From Marinobacter vinifirmus (GTDB taxonomy: Bacteria > Pseudomonadota > Gammaproteobacteria > Pseudomonadales > Oleiphilaceae): DNA of 64,000 nucleotides. Below are positions 18,075-27,361 of the stretch, piece by piece. The position numbers were made by a program, and so were the translations under genes. The stretch is taken from the NCBI RefSeq assembly GCF_002258215.1, contig NZ_NEFY01000005.1, positions 124,001 through 188,000 of the forward strand, in the 5' to 3' direction. The first letter of the stretch is position 1, and the number at the start of each line of letters is the position of its first letter. A model generated the notes under the pieces. It had not been told where the DNA came from, did no database searches, and saw only the letters and a list, made by a program, of their open reading frames with translations.

Positions 18075-18376
18075 AACCAACCCATAGCAATGCCCATTGG
18101 TGGCTCGGCGTGGCAGACCTGCTGGCCCATGGCGTGCAACACGGAGCGGTCAAGCTGCAACGGATTCACCTTTCGGTGGCGGATGAGAGCTTTCGGGTGC
18201 TGGAAGCCATTCCCGCAACCCGGCACAGCAGTCGCATCGTGCGTGTCTGCCACCACGAAATATCCCGCCTGAGCTATACCGGCTTGTCGCTGGCCGGGCG
18301 GGCAGCCGCCGGACTGGCCGCCAGGGCCGCTGCGGGGCATGCCCGGAAACATGACCTGAATGTGAATAATTCTTAG
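18071..18376 (+). CDS. Small hypothetical protein coupled to hydrolase
   Basis: A 101-residue protein I do not recognise. It has a short conserved-looking N-terminus (NAHWWLGVADLLAHGVQHGA), a middle part rich in His and Arg, and an Ala/Gly-rich helix (LAGRAAAGLAARAAAGHA) near the end. ATG 18071 overlaps the hydrolase stop by four bases and GAGGAG sits about 9 bases upstream, so the two genes are translated together. A GTG at 18062 is in frame but less well placed. It could be an accessory or targeting subunit of the hydrolase; this is inferred from coupling only. Confidence 0.65.
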   Translation: MKPTHSNAHWWLGVADLLAHGVQHGAVKLQRIHLSVADESFRVLEAIPATRHSSRIVRVCHHEISRLSYTGLSLAGRAAAGLAARAAAGHARKHDLNVNNS

Positions 18377-18495
18377 TACGGTTTTAACCCAAAACGCGAA
18401 ATTTCCCCGGTAGGGTAGGTTCACGCAATCGGGAACGAGTCGTCCCGGTTGTTCGTTTCGACGAATGGAAACCTGACCACAGAGGAAAACGCGTT

Positions 18496-19074
18496 ATGAG
18501 CTACAAAGCCAGTTTTGCGTGTGCCACCGTTCTGAGTGCTGCTGTATTCACCGCCCCGGCCGTCTGGGCGCAGGACAGCGTCAGCCGTGATCAATCCGGC
18601 CCCTACATCAGCGGTAGTTACGGGGGCTACAAGGCCCACGGTGGCGAGTTCGAAGACGAGAACGACCTGCTGGGAGCTGCACTGGGTTACCAGTTCAACG
18701 AATTCTTCGCCCTGGAGGCCGAGTACATCGATTTCGGCAACTTCGGTGATGACGAGGTAGAGGGCAAGCTTAAAGGTGCCGGCCTGAGTGCCATTGGCCG
18801 CCTGCCGCTGACCAACAGTTTCAGTGTGTATGCCAAGGCAGGTGCCTTTGCCTCAGCGTTTGATGTAGACGCTTTCGATGAAAGTGAAACCTACGATGAA
18901 GTGAACCCGTTTGTCGGCGCCGGTGTGGATTTCCGGGTGACCGAGCAGCTGACAGCGTTCGCCGAATACAACCGCTACAACGTGGATATCGATGAAGACG
19001 ACTTCAACGGCCAGGTGACCAATGACGGCCCGGACTTCGATACTGGCCGGGTGGGCCTGAAGTTCCAGTTTTGA
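18496..19074 (+). CDS. Outer-membrane beta-barrel protein (OmpA-like porin fold)
   Basis: A 192-residue protein with a signal peptide (about 1-25, ending VWAQD) and an eight-strand type barrel: alternating aromatic strands such as GPYISGSYGGYKAHGG, FFALEAEYIDFGNFGD and LTAFAEYNRYNVDID. It ends in DTGRVGLKFQF with the terminal Phe needed for barrel insertion. The loops are rich in Asp and Glu, common in marine outer-membrane proteins. No peptidoglycan-binding domain follows, so it is a stand-alone barrel. It is followed by a strong terminator shared with cysK. Confidence 0.85.
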   Translation: MSYKASFACATVLSAAVFTAPAVWAQDSVSRDQSGPYISGSYGGYKAHGGEFEDENDLLGAALGYQFNEFFALEAEYIDFGNFGDDEVEGKLKGAGLSAIGRLPLTNSFSVYAKAGAFASAFDVDAFDESETYDEVNPFVGAGVDFRVTEQLTAFAEYNRYNVDIDEDDFNGQVTNDGPDFDTGRVGLKFQF

Positions 19075-19087
19075 GCCGCCTGAAACC

Positions 19088-19119
19088 AAAAAGCGCAGCC
19101 CGGCGAGGCTGCGCTTTTT
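19088..19119. terminator. Bidirectional terminator, barrel gene/cysK
   Basis: A perfect 13-base stem AAAAAGCGCAGCC / GGCTGCGCTTTTT with a 6-base loop. It has A/T tracts on both sides and serves the convergent barrel gene and cysK. Confidence 0.9.
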
Positions 19120-19137
19120 GCGTTTAAGGAACCCGGA

Positions 19138-20109
19138 TTACTGCTGGTTTTCCAGCTCACCAAAGGTGTCGGCAAACAGCGCCGTAGACAGGTAGCGCTC
19201 GGCGGAATCCGGCAGGATCACCACAATGTTCTTGCCCTGATGCTCCGGTTGTTTGCTCACCCGCACGGCGGCGGCTACTGCAGCTCCGCAGGAGATGCCG
19301 CACAGAATGCCTTCTTCTTTCATCATCCGGTGCGCCATGGCCATGGCGTCTTCGTTGCTGATGGCTTCAACCTGGTCCACCATGTCCATATCCAGGTTGC
19401 CCGGAATAAAGCCTGCGCCAATGCCCTGGATTTTATGGGGGGCCGGTTTCGGGTCCTGGCCGCTGCGTACCTGGGTGATGATCGGCGAATCGGTGGGTTC
19501 CACGGCTACGGTGGTCACAGCCTTGCCCTTGGTCTGTTTGAGGTAGCGGGAAACACCGGTCAGGGTGCCACCGGTGCCCACGCCGGAAACAAAGATGTCC
19601 ACTTCGCCGTCGGTGTCGTTCCAGATTTCCGGGCCGGTGGTGTCTTCATGGATGCGCGGGTTGGCCGGGTTCTCGAACTGCTGGGGCAGGAAGTGGTTGT
19701 CCGGGTCTGCCGCCACCAGTTCTTCCGCCCTGGCAATGGCGCCGGCCATGCCCTTGGCGGGTTCGGTCAGTACCAGGTCGGCGCCCAGGGCTTTCAGCAC
19801 CTTGCGGCGTTCCAGGCTCATGGAGGCAGGCATGGTCAGTACCAGCTTGTAACCCCGGGCGGCTGCCACGTAGGCCAGGGCAATACCGGTGTTGCCGCTG
19901 GTGGGCTCAACGATAGTCATGCCGGGCTTCAGAACGCCGCGTTTTTCCGCATCCCAGATCATGGCGGCGCCAATGCGGCACTTGACGGAATAGGCCGGGT
20001 TGCGGCCTTCAATCTTGGCCCAGATGGTGGCGCCGTCGTTCACCCGGTTCAGCCTTACCAAGGGGGTGTTGCCGATGGAAAGGGAATTGTCGTTATAGAT
20101 GCGTGCCAT
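19138..20109 (-). CDS. cysK: Cysteine synthase A
   Basis: A 323-residue O-acetylserine sulfhydrylase that makes cysteine from O-acetylserine and sulfide with PLP. It follows E. coli CysK closely: [28 protein letters not shown] with Lys43 as the PLP lysine, [36 protein letters not shown] and [14 protein letters not shown]. The reading frame continues far upstream, but MARIYNDNS at 20109 is preceded by AGGAGC at a good distance and matches family length. It is divergent from the DUF815 gene with a gap of about 100 bases that must hold both promoters. Confidence 0.95.
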   Translation of the reverse strand: MARIYNDNSLSIGNTPLVRLNRVNDGATIWAKIEGRNPAYSVKCRIGAAMIWDAEKRGVLKPGMTIVEPTSGNTGIALAYVAAARGYKLVLTMPASMSLERRKVLKALGADLVLTEPAKGMAGAIARAEELVAADPDNHFLPQQFENPANPRIHEDTTGPEIWNDTDGEVDIFVSGVGTGGTLTGVSRYLKQTKGKAVTTVAVEPTDSPIITQVRSGQDPKPAPHKIQGIGAGFIPGNLDMDMVDQVEAISNEDAMAMAHRMMKEEGILCGISCGAAVAAAVRVSKQPEHQGKNIVVILPDSAERYLSTALFADTFGELENQQ

Positions 20110-20212
20110 GGTTTGCTCCTGGTGTCTGATAAGATCTGCAGATCCTACCCCTACAGGTCTGGCCAAGGCCAGACTGTGAGCGGGCATATTCAGAACCAAG
20201 CGGAGTAAGGTT

Positions 20213-20992
20213 ATGAACGAAACCCCCTTCGACTGGGCACAGAGTCCGGCTGCGGTCTGGCGTCGCCACCGTTCGGGCCTGCGGGCCATTCGCCGGCTGG
20301 ACCCGATCAGCTGGGACGATCTCACCGGCATCGCGCGACAAAAACAGGCCCTGGCCCGCAATACCGAGCGTTTTCTGGCCGGTGAGCCGTCCAACAACGC
20401 ACTGCTCTGGGGCTCCCGGGGTACCGGCAAGTCGTCGCTGGTTAAAGCCCTGCTGAACCGATACCGGGACCGGGGGCTGCGGATGATCGAGGTGGACAAG
20501 GACGACCTGGTGAACCTGCCGGAAATTGTCGATGACATCTGCGACCTGCCGTATCGGTTTGTGATCTTCTGCGATGACCTGTCGTTCGATGTGGGGGAGT
20601 CCGGTTACAAGGCGCTGAAGAGCGTGCTGGAAGGCTCGCTGGAGTTACCGCCGGAGAATGTGCGGGTGTATGCCACCTCCAACCGCCGGCACCTGATGCC
20701 GGAGTTCATGAGCGACAATGTGAAAAGCGAAGTGCGGGATGGCGAGTTGCATCCGGCGGAGGCTGTCGAGGAGCAGGTGTCGCTGGCCGACCGGTTTGGC
20801 CTGCAGCTGTCGTTCTATCCGTTCTCCCAGGATGTATACCTGCAGGCGGTTGATGCCCTGTTCCCGCAGGTGGCAGACAGGCAGCAGCTGCATATCGAAG
20901 CGCTGCGCTTTGCCACCGGCAAGGGCGTGCGCAACGGCCGCACCGCCCAGCAGTTTTTCCGCCAGTTTGCCGGTGACCCCCGGTTCACCTGA
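20213..20992 (+). CDS. DUF815 AAA+ ATPase
   Basis: A 259-residue AAA+ ATP-binding protein of the DUF815/COG2607 family. Walker A is GSRGTGKSS at 67-75, Walker B-like [11 protein letters not shown] lies at about 117-127, and the conserved [18 protein letters not shown] follows. The C-terminal [15 protein letters not shown] is a family hallmark. Its function is unknown; it is a widespread proteobacterial protein. The stop lies 6 bases from the stop of the convergent DUF3422 gene, with no hairpin between them. Confidence 0.9.
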   Translation: MNETPFDWAQSPAAVWRRHRSGLRAIRRLDPISWDDLTGIARQKQALARNTERFLAGEPSNNALLWGSRGTGKSSLVKALLNRYRDRGLRMIEVDKDDLVNLPEIVDDICDLPYRFVIFCDDLSFDVGESGYKALKSVLEGSLELPPENVRVYATSNRRHLMPEFMSDNVKSEVRDGELHPAEAVEEQVSLADRFGLQLSFYPFSQDVYLQAVDALFPQVADRQQLHIEALRFATGKGVRNGRTAQQFFRQFAGDPRFT

Positions 20993-20998
20993 GGCCGG

Positions 20999-22306
20999 CT
21001 ACTGCCGGCGGGCCATCTTGATAAACCGGTGGTGAATCATGCGGATGCCGATGAACACCAGCACCATCACCACCGGAATGGCAACGCCCAGCACCAGCGA
21101 GTGATTAAAGGCTACGCCGGCCTCGCGCAGGGTATCCAGTGCCAGCTTCAGCAGGCCGATCAGGTAGTAGGAAATGGCCACCACCGAGAAGCCTTCCACT
21201 GTGTGCTGCATCATCAGCTGGATGCGCGAGCGCCGGTCCATGGAGCTGAGCAGTTGCTGGTTCTGACTCTGGATGGCCAGTTCCACCCGGGTGCGCATCA
21301 TGTCCGAGGCCCGGTCTACCCGGCGTGATAGGTCTTCCAGGCGTTCACCCACGGCCTCACAGGTTTTCACCGCCGGGGTCAGCCGCCGGGTCATGAACTC
21401 GGTGAGGGTGAGGTGGCCGGACACTTCGTCTTCCCGCAGTTCTTCCAGCCGGGTCAGTACCAGCCGGTGGTAGGCCCGGGTGGCGGAAAAACGGAAGGTG
21501 GAATGGGCCCGGAAAGCTTCAATGCGCGAGGCAATGTTGGTCAGCTCCGCCAGGATCTTTTGTTCGTCCAGGGTTTCGTTGTCGGCCAGTGACTGGGTGA
21601 TGTTTACCAGTTGCTGATCCATGTCGTTCAGGGCCGGGGTGATTTCCCGGGCCAGGGGCAGGGCGAGAAGCGACATCAGCCGGTAGGTTTCGATTTCCAT
21701 CAGGCGCTGCACCAACCGGCCCAGCTGGCTGTCTGACATGCTGTGGTTAAGCACCATAAACCGCCCGAAATGGTCGCTGTGCAACTGGAAGGTGCCCAGA
21801 ATCCGCGCAGCCCCTTCCTGCGGACTGCTGCCCACCAGGCGCATGCCTTCAAAGTGTTTACGCATGAACGCCAGCTCGTTGCGGGCGCTTTCAGACGATG
21901 GCCGTACTTCCACATGGAAGGCCCCTACCACCGTGCCTTCGAGTTCGTTCAGCCAGCCGTCCGGCAGCAGGCTGATGCCGGTTTCGGCAAACGGATCGGC
22001 ATCGGAGTCCCGCAGGTTGGTGAAGGTGTAGGTGGTGAACTCCATGTGCACTTCCCGGCGGATGCGCAGCGGGCCGAAATCCTGTTCGTAGCAACTTACT
22101 TCCTGTTCCGGCCAGTGTTCGCCCAGCAACCGGTGCAGGTTCTGCAGGTGGCGGAACTGGCTTTGCCGCTGGGCCGGGGTGGTCAGCAGGGCAATCTGGG
22201 TAACCCGGGCGCGTGAAGGCAGCACCTGGAACGGCCGGGAATGGAGCTCCTGGTACAGATCGGCCCGGAGCGGGTGGAAATCCAGGGAGCGTGGCTGGGA
22301 GGTCAC
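20999..22306 (-). CDS. DUF3422 family membrane-anchored protein
   Basis: A 435-residue DUF3422 protein. About 370 soluble residues (FHPLRADLYQELHSRPFQVL at the start, LNDMDQQLVNITQSLADNE and LSRRVDRASDMMRTRVELA later, helical) are followed by two membrane segments: VEGFSVVAISYYLIGLLKLA and SLVLGVAIPVVMVLVFIGIR. The frame extends to 22357, inside the kinase gene. GTG at 22306 has AAGGA 7 bases upstream and leaves a 14-base gap after the kinase, so it is preferred. Function is unknown. Placement as third gene behind the sortase-system regulator and kinase suggests co-transcription with them. Confidence 0.85.
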   Translation of the reverse strand: MTSQPRSLDFHPLRADLYQELHSRPFQVLPSRARVTQIALLTTPAQRQSQFRHLQNLHRLLGEHWPEQEVSCYEQDFGPLRIRREVHMEFTTYTFTNLRDSDADPFAETGISLLPDGWLNELEGTVVGAFHVEVRPSSESARNELAFMRKHFEGMRLVGSSPQEGAARILGTFQLHSDHFGRFMVLNHSMSDSQLGRLVQRLMEIETYRLMSLLALPLAREITPALNDMDQQLVNITQSLADNETLDEQKILAELTNIASRIEAFRAHSTFRFSATRAYHRLVLTRLEELREDEVSGHLTLTEFMTRRLTPAVKTCEAVGERLEDLSRRVDRASDMMRTRVELAIQSQNQQLLSSMDRRSRIQLMMQHTVEGFSVVAISYYLIGLLKLALDTLREAGVAFNHSLVLGVAIPVVMVLVFIGIRMIHHRFIKMARRQ

Positions 22307-22320
22307 GGAGTTGTCCTTGG

Positions 22321-24324
22321 TTATGCTGGTTGTACAGGGATGATAACGCGGAAGCACACGCCGTCAATTCCGTTATGGTGCTGGTTGAAGGCTTCCACCT
22401 TACCACCATGGTAGTCGGCAATCAGTCGGACAATCAGCAGACCCTGGCCCAGGTGGCCTTCAGCCTTGCCTTCCCGTCGGGTGACAAAGGCACCAAAAAT
22501 ATCCACACCGGCGGTTTCCGGCAGCTGTGAGCCTTGGTTGAAGACATCCAGCTGGTAGTGGTCCGTTCGATGTTGCAGGCGTACCTCGATGTTGCCCTGT
22601 TCCGGGGTGAAATCCCGGGCGTTATCCACCAGCTTGTCGAGCATTTGCACCAGCATTTCCGGGTTGCCCAGCAGGGGGCAGCCATTGGGCGGTCCCTGAT
22701 AGTGAATCCGGTGCTGGTCATCCAGCTGTTGGTAGGCAGCACAGGCCTGGCTGGCGACCTCGGCCAGGTCAAAGGGTTCTTTGTCGGCCTGGTCAAAGCT
22801 CTGTTCCAGCCGGGCTGCTTCGCTCATGCTGGTGAGGATGCGGCGCAGGCGCTCGGTGGCGGCGGAAGCCCGTTGCAGGTATTCCCGGCGCTCGGTTTCC
22901 GACTGGCTGTGGGCCAGGTTCTCCAGCGAGGAGCGCACCACCGCCACCGGGGTTTTCAGCTCGTGGGAAAGCCTGCGGGAAAAACTTTCCAGGTACCGGT
23001 TATAGCTTTGCAGGCGGTCGACCATCTGGCTGAAGTGCTGCTGCAGCTGGCCCAGCTCATCGCCGGATCTTGGCACAGGCACCGGGCCGAGGATGCGGCC
23101 GTCATCGTCCACGCTGGCGCTGACCAGCCGCTGCAGGCGGGTTATACGCCACGACAACCAGCTGGCATAGCCCAGCAACACCAGCATCAGTGCCAGGATG
23201 ATCAACAGGGAGCGGGCCAGCACACTGCCGAGGGCCGAGCCGGAAACACTCAGCAGATGGTCCAGGGATTGCTCCAGCAGCAGTGACCGGCCATCGAACA
23301 GGGGGTGTGCCGTGGCCAGCCACAGGGAGTCGTCCGGGTGTTTCACCAACCCGTTGTCGGGTACCTGGCGGCTGTTCAGCTGGAAGTCGGCACCGGTCAG
23401 CATCAGCGGTTCTGGCTGATACCAGCGCACGAGCGCGCGCAGGCCGTTCAGGATGACGGTATCCAGGATTTGCCCGGGCGACAGGTTCTCGAAATTGGCG
23501 TTATCCCGGCCCTCCCGGCTGGCGCTGGCGGTTATCCAGCCGGCAGGCTCAGTGATGGTGACCTGCTGTCCCGGCCCCAGTTGCCGGCCAAGGGCTCGTT
23601 CCAGAACCCGGTGTGGATAAACCAGTGCCGGCAGCGGCTCGGTCCCGGTGCCGGCCAGGCTTGCCCCGGTGTCGCTGCGGGCCACCCGAAAGCCCAGACG
23701 GCTGCCCTGGGCGGGCAGGGGCATTCGCACTTCCAGCTGCCAGCTGTTGGTGCGGATACGCCAGGTGGCATGCACCCGGTAATCCCGGCGCTCCGGCTCA
23801 CTGGCGGTGGTGGCCCGCGCTTCATCCGGTTTTATGTGCCAGGTGTGTGGGTCGGCGGGTTGTTCCAGGTCGCTGGCGGGGGCCTGCAGCCAGAGCTCGA
23901 AGCGGTCATAGGGCTGCTCTGGCCGGGCCGGGTTGAAGGGTGTCAGTGAGTGTTGCTGAACATCCGTTAACAGGTATAGGTAACGATCGTCGGCCGCTGC
24001 CTGCCAGCGCAGTTGTGGCTCGTTGTCGCTGGTTGCGGCGCTTTGCCAGGGTTGCCGGTGGTCCTGGTCTTCATAGCTGGGCCAGACAAAGGTGTCGCCT
24101 GCCGTCTGCACGGGGCGGGCATACACCACCGGGTCGCCGGCAATGGCCGGCTGCCCCAGCAGCAGGTCGTCGGCCAGCTCGGTCAGCCGGGTGCTCTGGG
24201 TTTGCAGCTGCTGCAGGGTTTGCTGGCGCAGTGCCGTGTCCAGTTCCAGTACAAAACTTAGGCCGGCCCAGGGGATCAGCAGCATCAGCAGGCTCGCCAG
24301 GAACAGCTGGCGCTTCAGGCTCAA
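22321..24324 (-). CDS. Dedicated sortase system sensor histidine kinase
   Basis: A 667-residue sensor kinase. A first membrane helix at about 5-25 is followed by a large periplasmic sensor of about 340 residues and a second helix near 375-400 (LLIILALMLVLLGYASWLSW). A HAMP-like linker and a phosphoacceptor box SHELKTPVAVVRSSLEN with His454 come next, then an ATPase domain (NPEMLVQMLDKLVDNARDF, GHLGQGLLIVRLIA). It pairs with the adjacent regulator and sits opposite the sortase and its target, the arrangement of the proteobacterial dedicated sortase system. The start is a TTG only 3 bases after the regulator stop, with GAGGTG 6 bases upstream. The signal sensed is unknown. Confidence 0.88.
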   Translation of the reverse strand: MSLKRQLFLASLLMLLIPWAGLSFVLELDTALRQQTLQQLQTQSTRLTELADDLLLGQPAIAGDPVVYARPVQTAGDTFVWPSYEDQDHRQPWQSAATSDNEPQLRWQAAADDRYLYLLTDVQQHSLTPFNPARPEQPYDRFELWLQAPASDLEQPADPHTWHIKPDEARATTASEPERRDYRVHATWRIRTNSWQLEVRMPLPAQGSRLGFRVARSDTGASLAGTGTEPLPALVYPHRVLERALGRQLGPGQQVTITEPAGWITASASREGRDNANFENLSPGQILDTVILNGLRALVRWYQPEPLMLTGADFQLNSRQVPDNGLVKHPDDSLWLATAHPLFDGRSLLLEQSLDHLLSVSGSALGSVLARSLLIILALMLVLLGYASWLSWRITRLQRLVSASVDDDGRILGPVPVPRSGDELGQLQQHFSQMVDRLQSYNRYLESFSRRLSHELKTPVAVVRSSLENLAHSQSETERREYLQRASAATERLRRILTSMSEAARLEQSFDQADKEPFDLAEVASQACAAYQQLDDQHRIHYQGPPNGCPLLGNPEMLVQMLDKLVDNARDFTPEQGNIEVRLQHRTDHYQLDVFNQGSQLPETAGVDIFGAFVTRREGKAEGHLGQGLLIVRLIADYHGGKVEAFNQHHNGIDGVCFRVIIPVQPA

Positions 24325-24327
24325 GGG

Positions 24328-25029
24328 TTACACCTCACGGGCATTCCAGCGGTAGCCCATGCCGTAGGCGGTCTGGATGCCATCAAAGGTTTCGTCCAGC
24401 TGAATAAATTTGCGCCGGATGCGTTTGATGTGGGAAGTCACCGTGTTGTCGTCCAGCACGGTGCTGGCGGCTTCCATCAGCTGGTCCCGGGTGCGGACAT
24501 GGCCGGGGTGCTGGACCAGTGCGTGCAGCATCCAGAATTCGGTCACTGTCAGGTCCACCGGCTGGTCGTTCCAGGCGACGGTCATTCGGTCTACATTCAT
24601 GGTCATCCGGCCCCGGTGAATCACTTCGTCCGGCTTCTGCAGGGCTTCGGCCCAGGCCTCGGCCCGGCGCAGCAGGGCGGTGATGCGGGCCAGCAGGTGA
24701 TCCAGGCTCATGTCCTTGGTCACGTAGTCGTCGGCGCCAAGGCGCAGGCCGTGCACCGAGTCGATGTCGCTGTCCCGGGCGGTCAGGAAAATAATCGGCA
24801 GGGTGGCCGACAGGGCCCGCAAATCCTGGCACAGGGTAAAGCCGCCTTCGAGTTCGTCGCCCAGGCCTACATCGATAATAGCCAGGTCCGGCAGGCTCTG
24901 GCGCAGCACCTGCCAGGCGGAGGGCCGGTCACCATAGGCGGATACCCGGTAGCCCCGGCGTTCAAATGCGGCCCGGTAGTTGTCGCGGATACCGGCTTCG
25001 TCTTCTATCAGAACAATGTGTTTTTTCAT
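24328..25029 (-). CDS. Dedicated sortase system response regulator
   Basis: A 233-residue OmpR/PhoB-type regulator. The receiver domain has the acidic pocket (VLIEDEAG), phosphoacceptor Asp53 in LAIIDVGLGDELEGG, and the conserved LTARD and GADDYVTKDMSLDHLLARI. The winged-helix domain covers about 130-230 (LTVTEFWMLHALVQHPGHVRTRDQLMEAA, then VTSHIKRIRRKF). It probably controls the divergent sortase operon. A GTG at 25044 is also in frame; neither start has a clear ribosome-binding site, so the N-terminus is uncertain by five residues. About 180 bases separate it from the target-protein start. Confidence 0.88.
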   Translation of the reverse strand: MKKHIVLIEDEAGIRDNYRAAFERRGYRVSAYGDRPSAWQVLRQSLPDLAIIDVGLGDELEGGFTLCQDLRALSATLPIIFLTARDSDIDSVHGLRLGADDYVTKDMSLDHLLARITALLRRAEAWAEALQKPDEVIHRGRMTMNVDRMTVAWNDQPVDLTVTEFWMLHALVQHPGHVRTRDQLMEAASTVLDDNTVTSHIKRIRRKFIQLDETFDGIQTAYGMGYRWNAREV

Positions 25030-25210
25030 GGCTGTGTGTTTCACCGGAATGTGTAGCCATTAAACCACGCTCAAGGGCTGGTACAAGTTGTGCCGGCCCG
25101 ATTGCCATAATTCATCATTTTTTGTCGCCGGCCTGCCCGTTTTTGCCACGGCGGCGCCCGTTCCGGCTGTTGCAATGGCATCACCAACTTCCACTAAAAA
25201 GGATGACGTG

Positions 25211-27361
25211 ATGATGCTGCTGTCGCTGCTTGCCAACCCGGCCGTCCGGGCCGACCTTTATCCGCAAACCACACGCACCCCTCGCCCTTTGATCAGCAAA
25301 CGCCGTTGGCTGCGCTGCGCCGAAGGGGTCAGCCTGTGGCTGGCGGTTATGCTGATGCTGTTTGTCCACCCGCTGTATGCCGAGGCCAGTGACCGGCAAG
25401 CCGGGCAAGCTGAGGAAGCCGGCCAGCTTTACCTGGTCGACAGCCAGGGCAACCGGCAGCAGCCGGCACTGGTTCTGGACAGTGAGTTTCAGGTGCGGGT
25501 GTCCGGCCTGCTGGCGGATACCACGCTTACCCGGGAATTCCGCAATACCAGTGATTCATGGCACGAAGGCATTTTCGTGTTTCCGTTACCGGAGCAGGCG
25601 GCCGTGTTCGGGTTGACCATGACCGTGGGTGAGCGCCGGATAGTCGGGCGCATCGAGCCCCGGGCCGAGGCCCGGGAAACCTACGAGAAAGCGAAATCCG
25701 CCGGCCAGCATGCCGCCACGCTGGAGCAGCAGCGCCCGAACCTGTTTACCAGCCGGGTGGCCAATATCCCGCCCGGGGAAACCGTGCGGGTGGAGGTTCG
25801 CTACCAGCAACCGGTGAGCTATCGCCACGGCGAGTTCGAGTTGCGCCTGCCCACCACGCTCACGCCCCGTTACATGCCGGGTGAACCGGTTGTCGAGGCG
25901 GCAACGCAGTGGCAGTCAGGCTGGGCCACGGCCACCACGCAAGTGCCGGATGCTGCGGAGATCAGCCCGTTCACGGTGCGGGCGGCTGATGTGGATGAGC
26001 GCAGCCACCGGGCCCGGATTGAGCTGGCCATCGAAAGTGGATTCCCGCTGGCCGGGGTAACCAGCCCCAGTCACAGCCTGGTGACCGAGGCCGACGGCGG
26101 CCGGGTGGTGGTGCGTCCGGAAGGCCGGGAAGTGCTGATGGATCGTGACCTGATTGTGCGCTGGCGGCCGTTAACCGGCCGGGAACCGACGGCGGCAGTG
26201 TTTCACCAGCAGTGGCAGGGTGAGGATTTTCTGATGGCGATGATATTGCCCCCGGACGTCACCGGCCCGGTGTTGCGTCGGGAGCTGTTGTTTGTGATTG
26301 ATACCTCAGGCTCCATGGCAGGGGAGTCCATTGTCCAGGCCCGTTCAGCGTTGCTGAAAGGACTGGATAGCCTGCGCCCGGGGGATTATTTCAACGTTAT
26401 TCAGTTCAATTCCCAGGCCCACAGCCTGTTTGCCCGCCCGGTGCCGGCCGAGGGCCATTACCTGGCCCGTGCCCGGCAATATGTGGAAGGCCTGAACGCC
26501 AACGGCGGCACTGAAATGGCCGGGGCGCTGTCACTGGCAATGGCGATGGAGCCTGCTCCGGCAGAGGGGCTGGTACAGCAGATGGTGTTTATCACCGACG
26601 GGGCCGTAGGCAATGAATCGGCGCTGTTCGATCGGATTCGTACAGGCTTGGGCGAACGGCGGATGTTTACCGTGGGCATCGGCTCGGCCCCCAATATGCA
26701 CTTTCTGCGCGAAGCGGCCCGCTGGGGCCGTGGCGAGTTCACCGCGGTGCACAATACCGGTGAGGTGAATCGCGCCCTGAACGGACTGTTTGCGGCCATG
26801 GAAGCGCCGGTTATGAGTGATCTGACCGTGCGCTGGCCCACCGGTGGCAATCCGGTGGAAGCGGTACCGGCCAGGCCCGGTGACCTGTTTCAGGGCAGCC
26901 CGCTGGTACAGGTGGTGCGCGGTGTGCCCGCGGGTGGTGAGCTGGAGGTCTCCGGCCGCTTGCCCGGCGGCCGGCCCTGGAACACCCGGCTTGATCTGGG
27001 GAATGCTGCCCCGGCCAGCGGCCTGAACCGCCAGTGGGCCCGGGGCCGGATAGACGAGCTGTTGGATGCCGCCCGCCTGCAGGGTGAGGCGCCGGATGAG
27101 CCGGCAATCGTGGCGTTGTCGGTGCAGCACGGGGTGATGTCGCCGTTCACCAGTTTTGTGGCGGTCGAGGAGCAACCGGCCCGACCGGCGGAGGCGAAGC
27201 TGGACACCGAGGCGGTTCCCACCTTGCTGCCAGCAGGTAGCCGGGACGGCATGTTGCGTTACCCGCAAACCGCCACCGCCTGGCCGTTGCTGGCAGCACT
27301 GGGCCTGTCCGGATTGATGCTGGCACTGGCCATGTTGCTGCTGAACCGGAGGCCAGCATGA
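25211..27361 (+). CDS. Marine proteobacterial sortase target protein (VIT-VWA)
   Basis: A surface protein of about 716 residues with the layout of the marine proteobacterial sortase target family. After an unusually long basic N-terminus comes a signal helix at about 38-55. A VIT domain follows at about 70-200 (TREFRNTSDSWHEGIFVFPL), then a VWA domain whose MIDAS motif DTSGSM begins at residue 364, with FITDGAVGN later. The C-terminus is a sorting signal: YPQTA at 684-688, a hydrophobic helix, and NRRPA. The frame opens at 25088, but AAGGA at 25199-25203 is 7 bases before ATG 25211. Its stop overlaps the sortase start (ATGA). Confidence 0.9.
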   Translation: MMLLSLLANPAVRADLYPQTTRTPRPLISKRRWLRCAEGVSLWLAVMLMLFVHPLYAEASDRQAGQAEEAGQLYLVDSQGNRQQPALVLDSEFQVRVSGLLADTTLTREFRNTSDSWHEGIFVFPLPEQAAVFGLTMTVGERRIVGRIEPRAEARETYEKAKSAGQHAATLEQQRPNLFTSRVANIPPGETVRVEVRYQQPVSYRHGEFELRLPTTLTPRYMPGEPVVEAATQWQSGWATATTQVPDAAEISPFTVRAADVDERSHRARIELAIESGFPLAGVTSPSHSLVTEADGGRVVVRPEGREVLMDRDLIVRWRPLTGREPTAAVFHQQWQGEDFLMAMILPPDVTGPVLRRELLFVIDTSGSMAGESIVQARSALLKGLDSLRPGDYFNVIQFNSQAHSLFARPVPAEGHYLARARQYVEGLNANGGTEMAGALSLAMAMEPAPAEGLVQQMVFITDGAVGNESALFDRIRTGLGERRMFTVGIGSAPNMHFLREAARWGRGEFTAVHNTGEVNRALNGLFAAMEAPVMSDLTVRWPTGGNPVEAVPARPGDLFQGSPLVQVVRGVPAGGELEVSGRLPGGRPWNTRLDLGNAAPASGLNRQWARGRIDELLDAARLQGEAPDEPAIVALSVQHGVMSPFTSFVAVEEQPARPAEAKLDTEAVPTLLPAGSRDGMLRYPQTATAWPLLAALGLSGLMLALAMLLLNRRPA

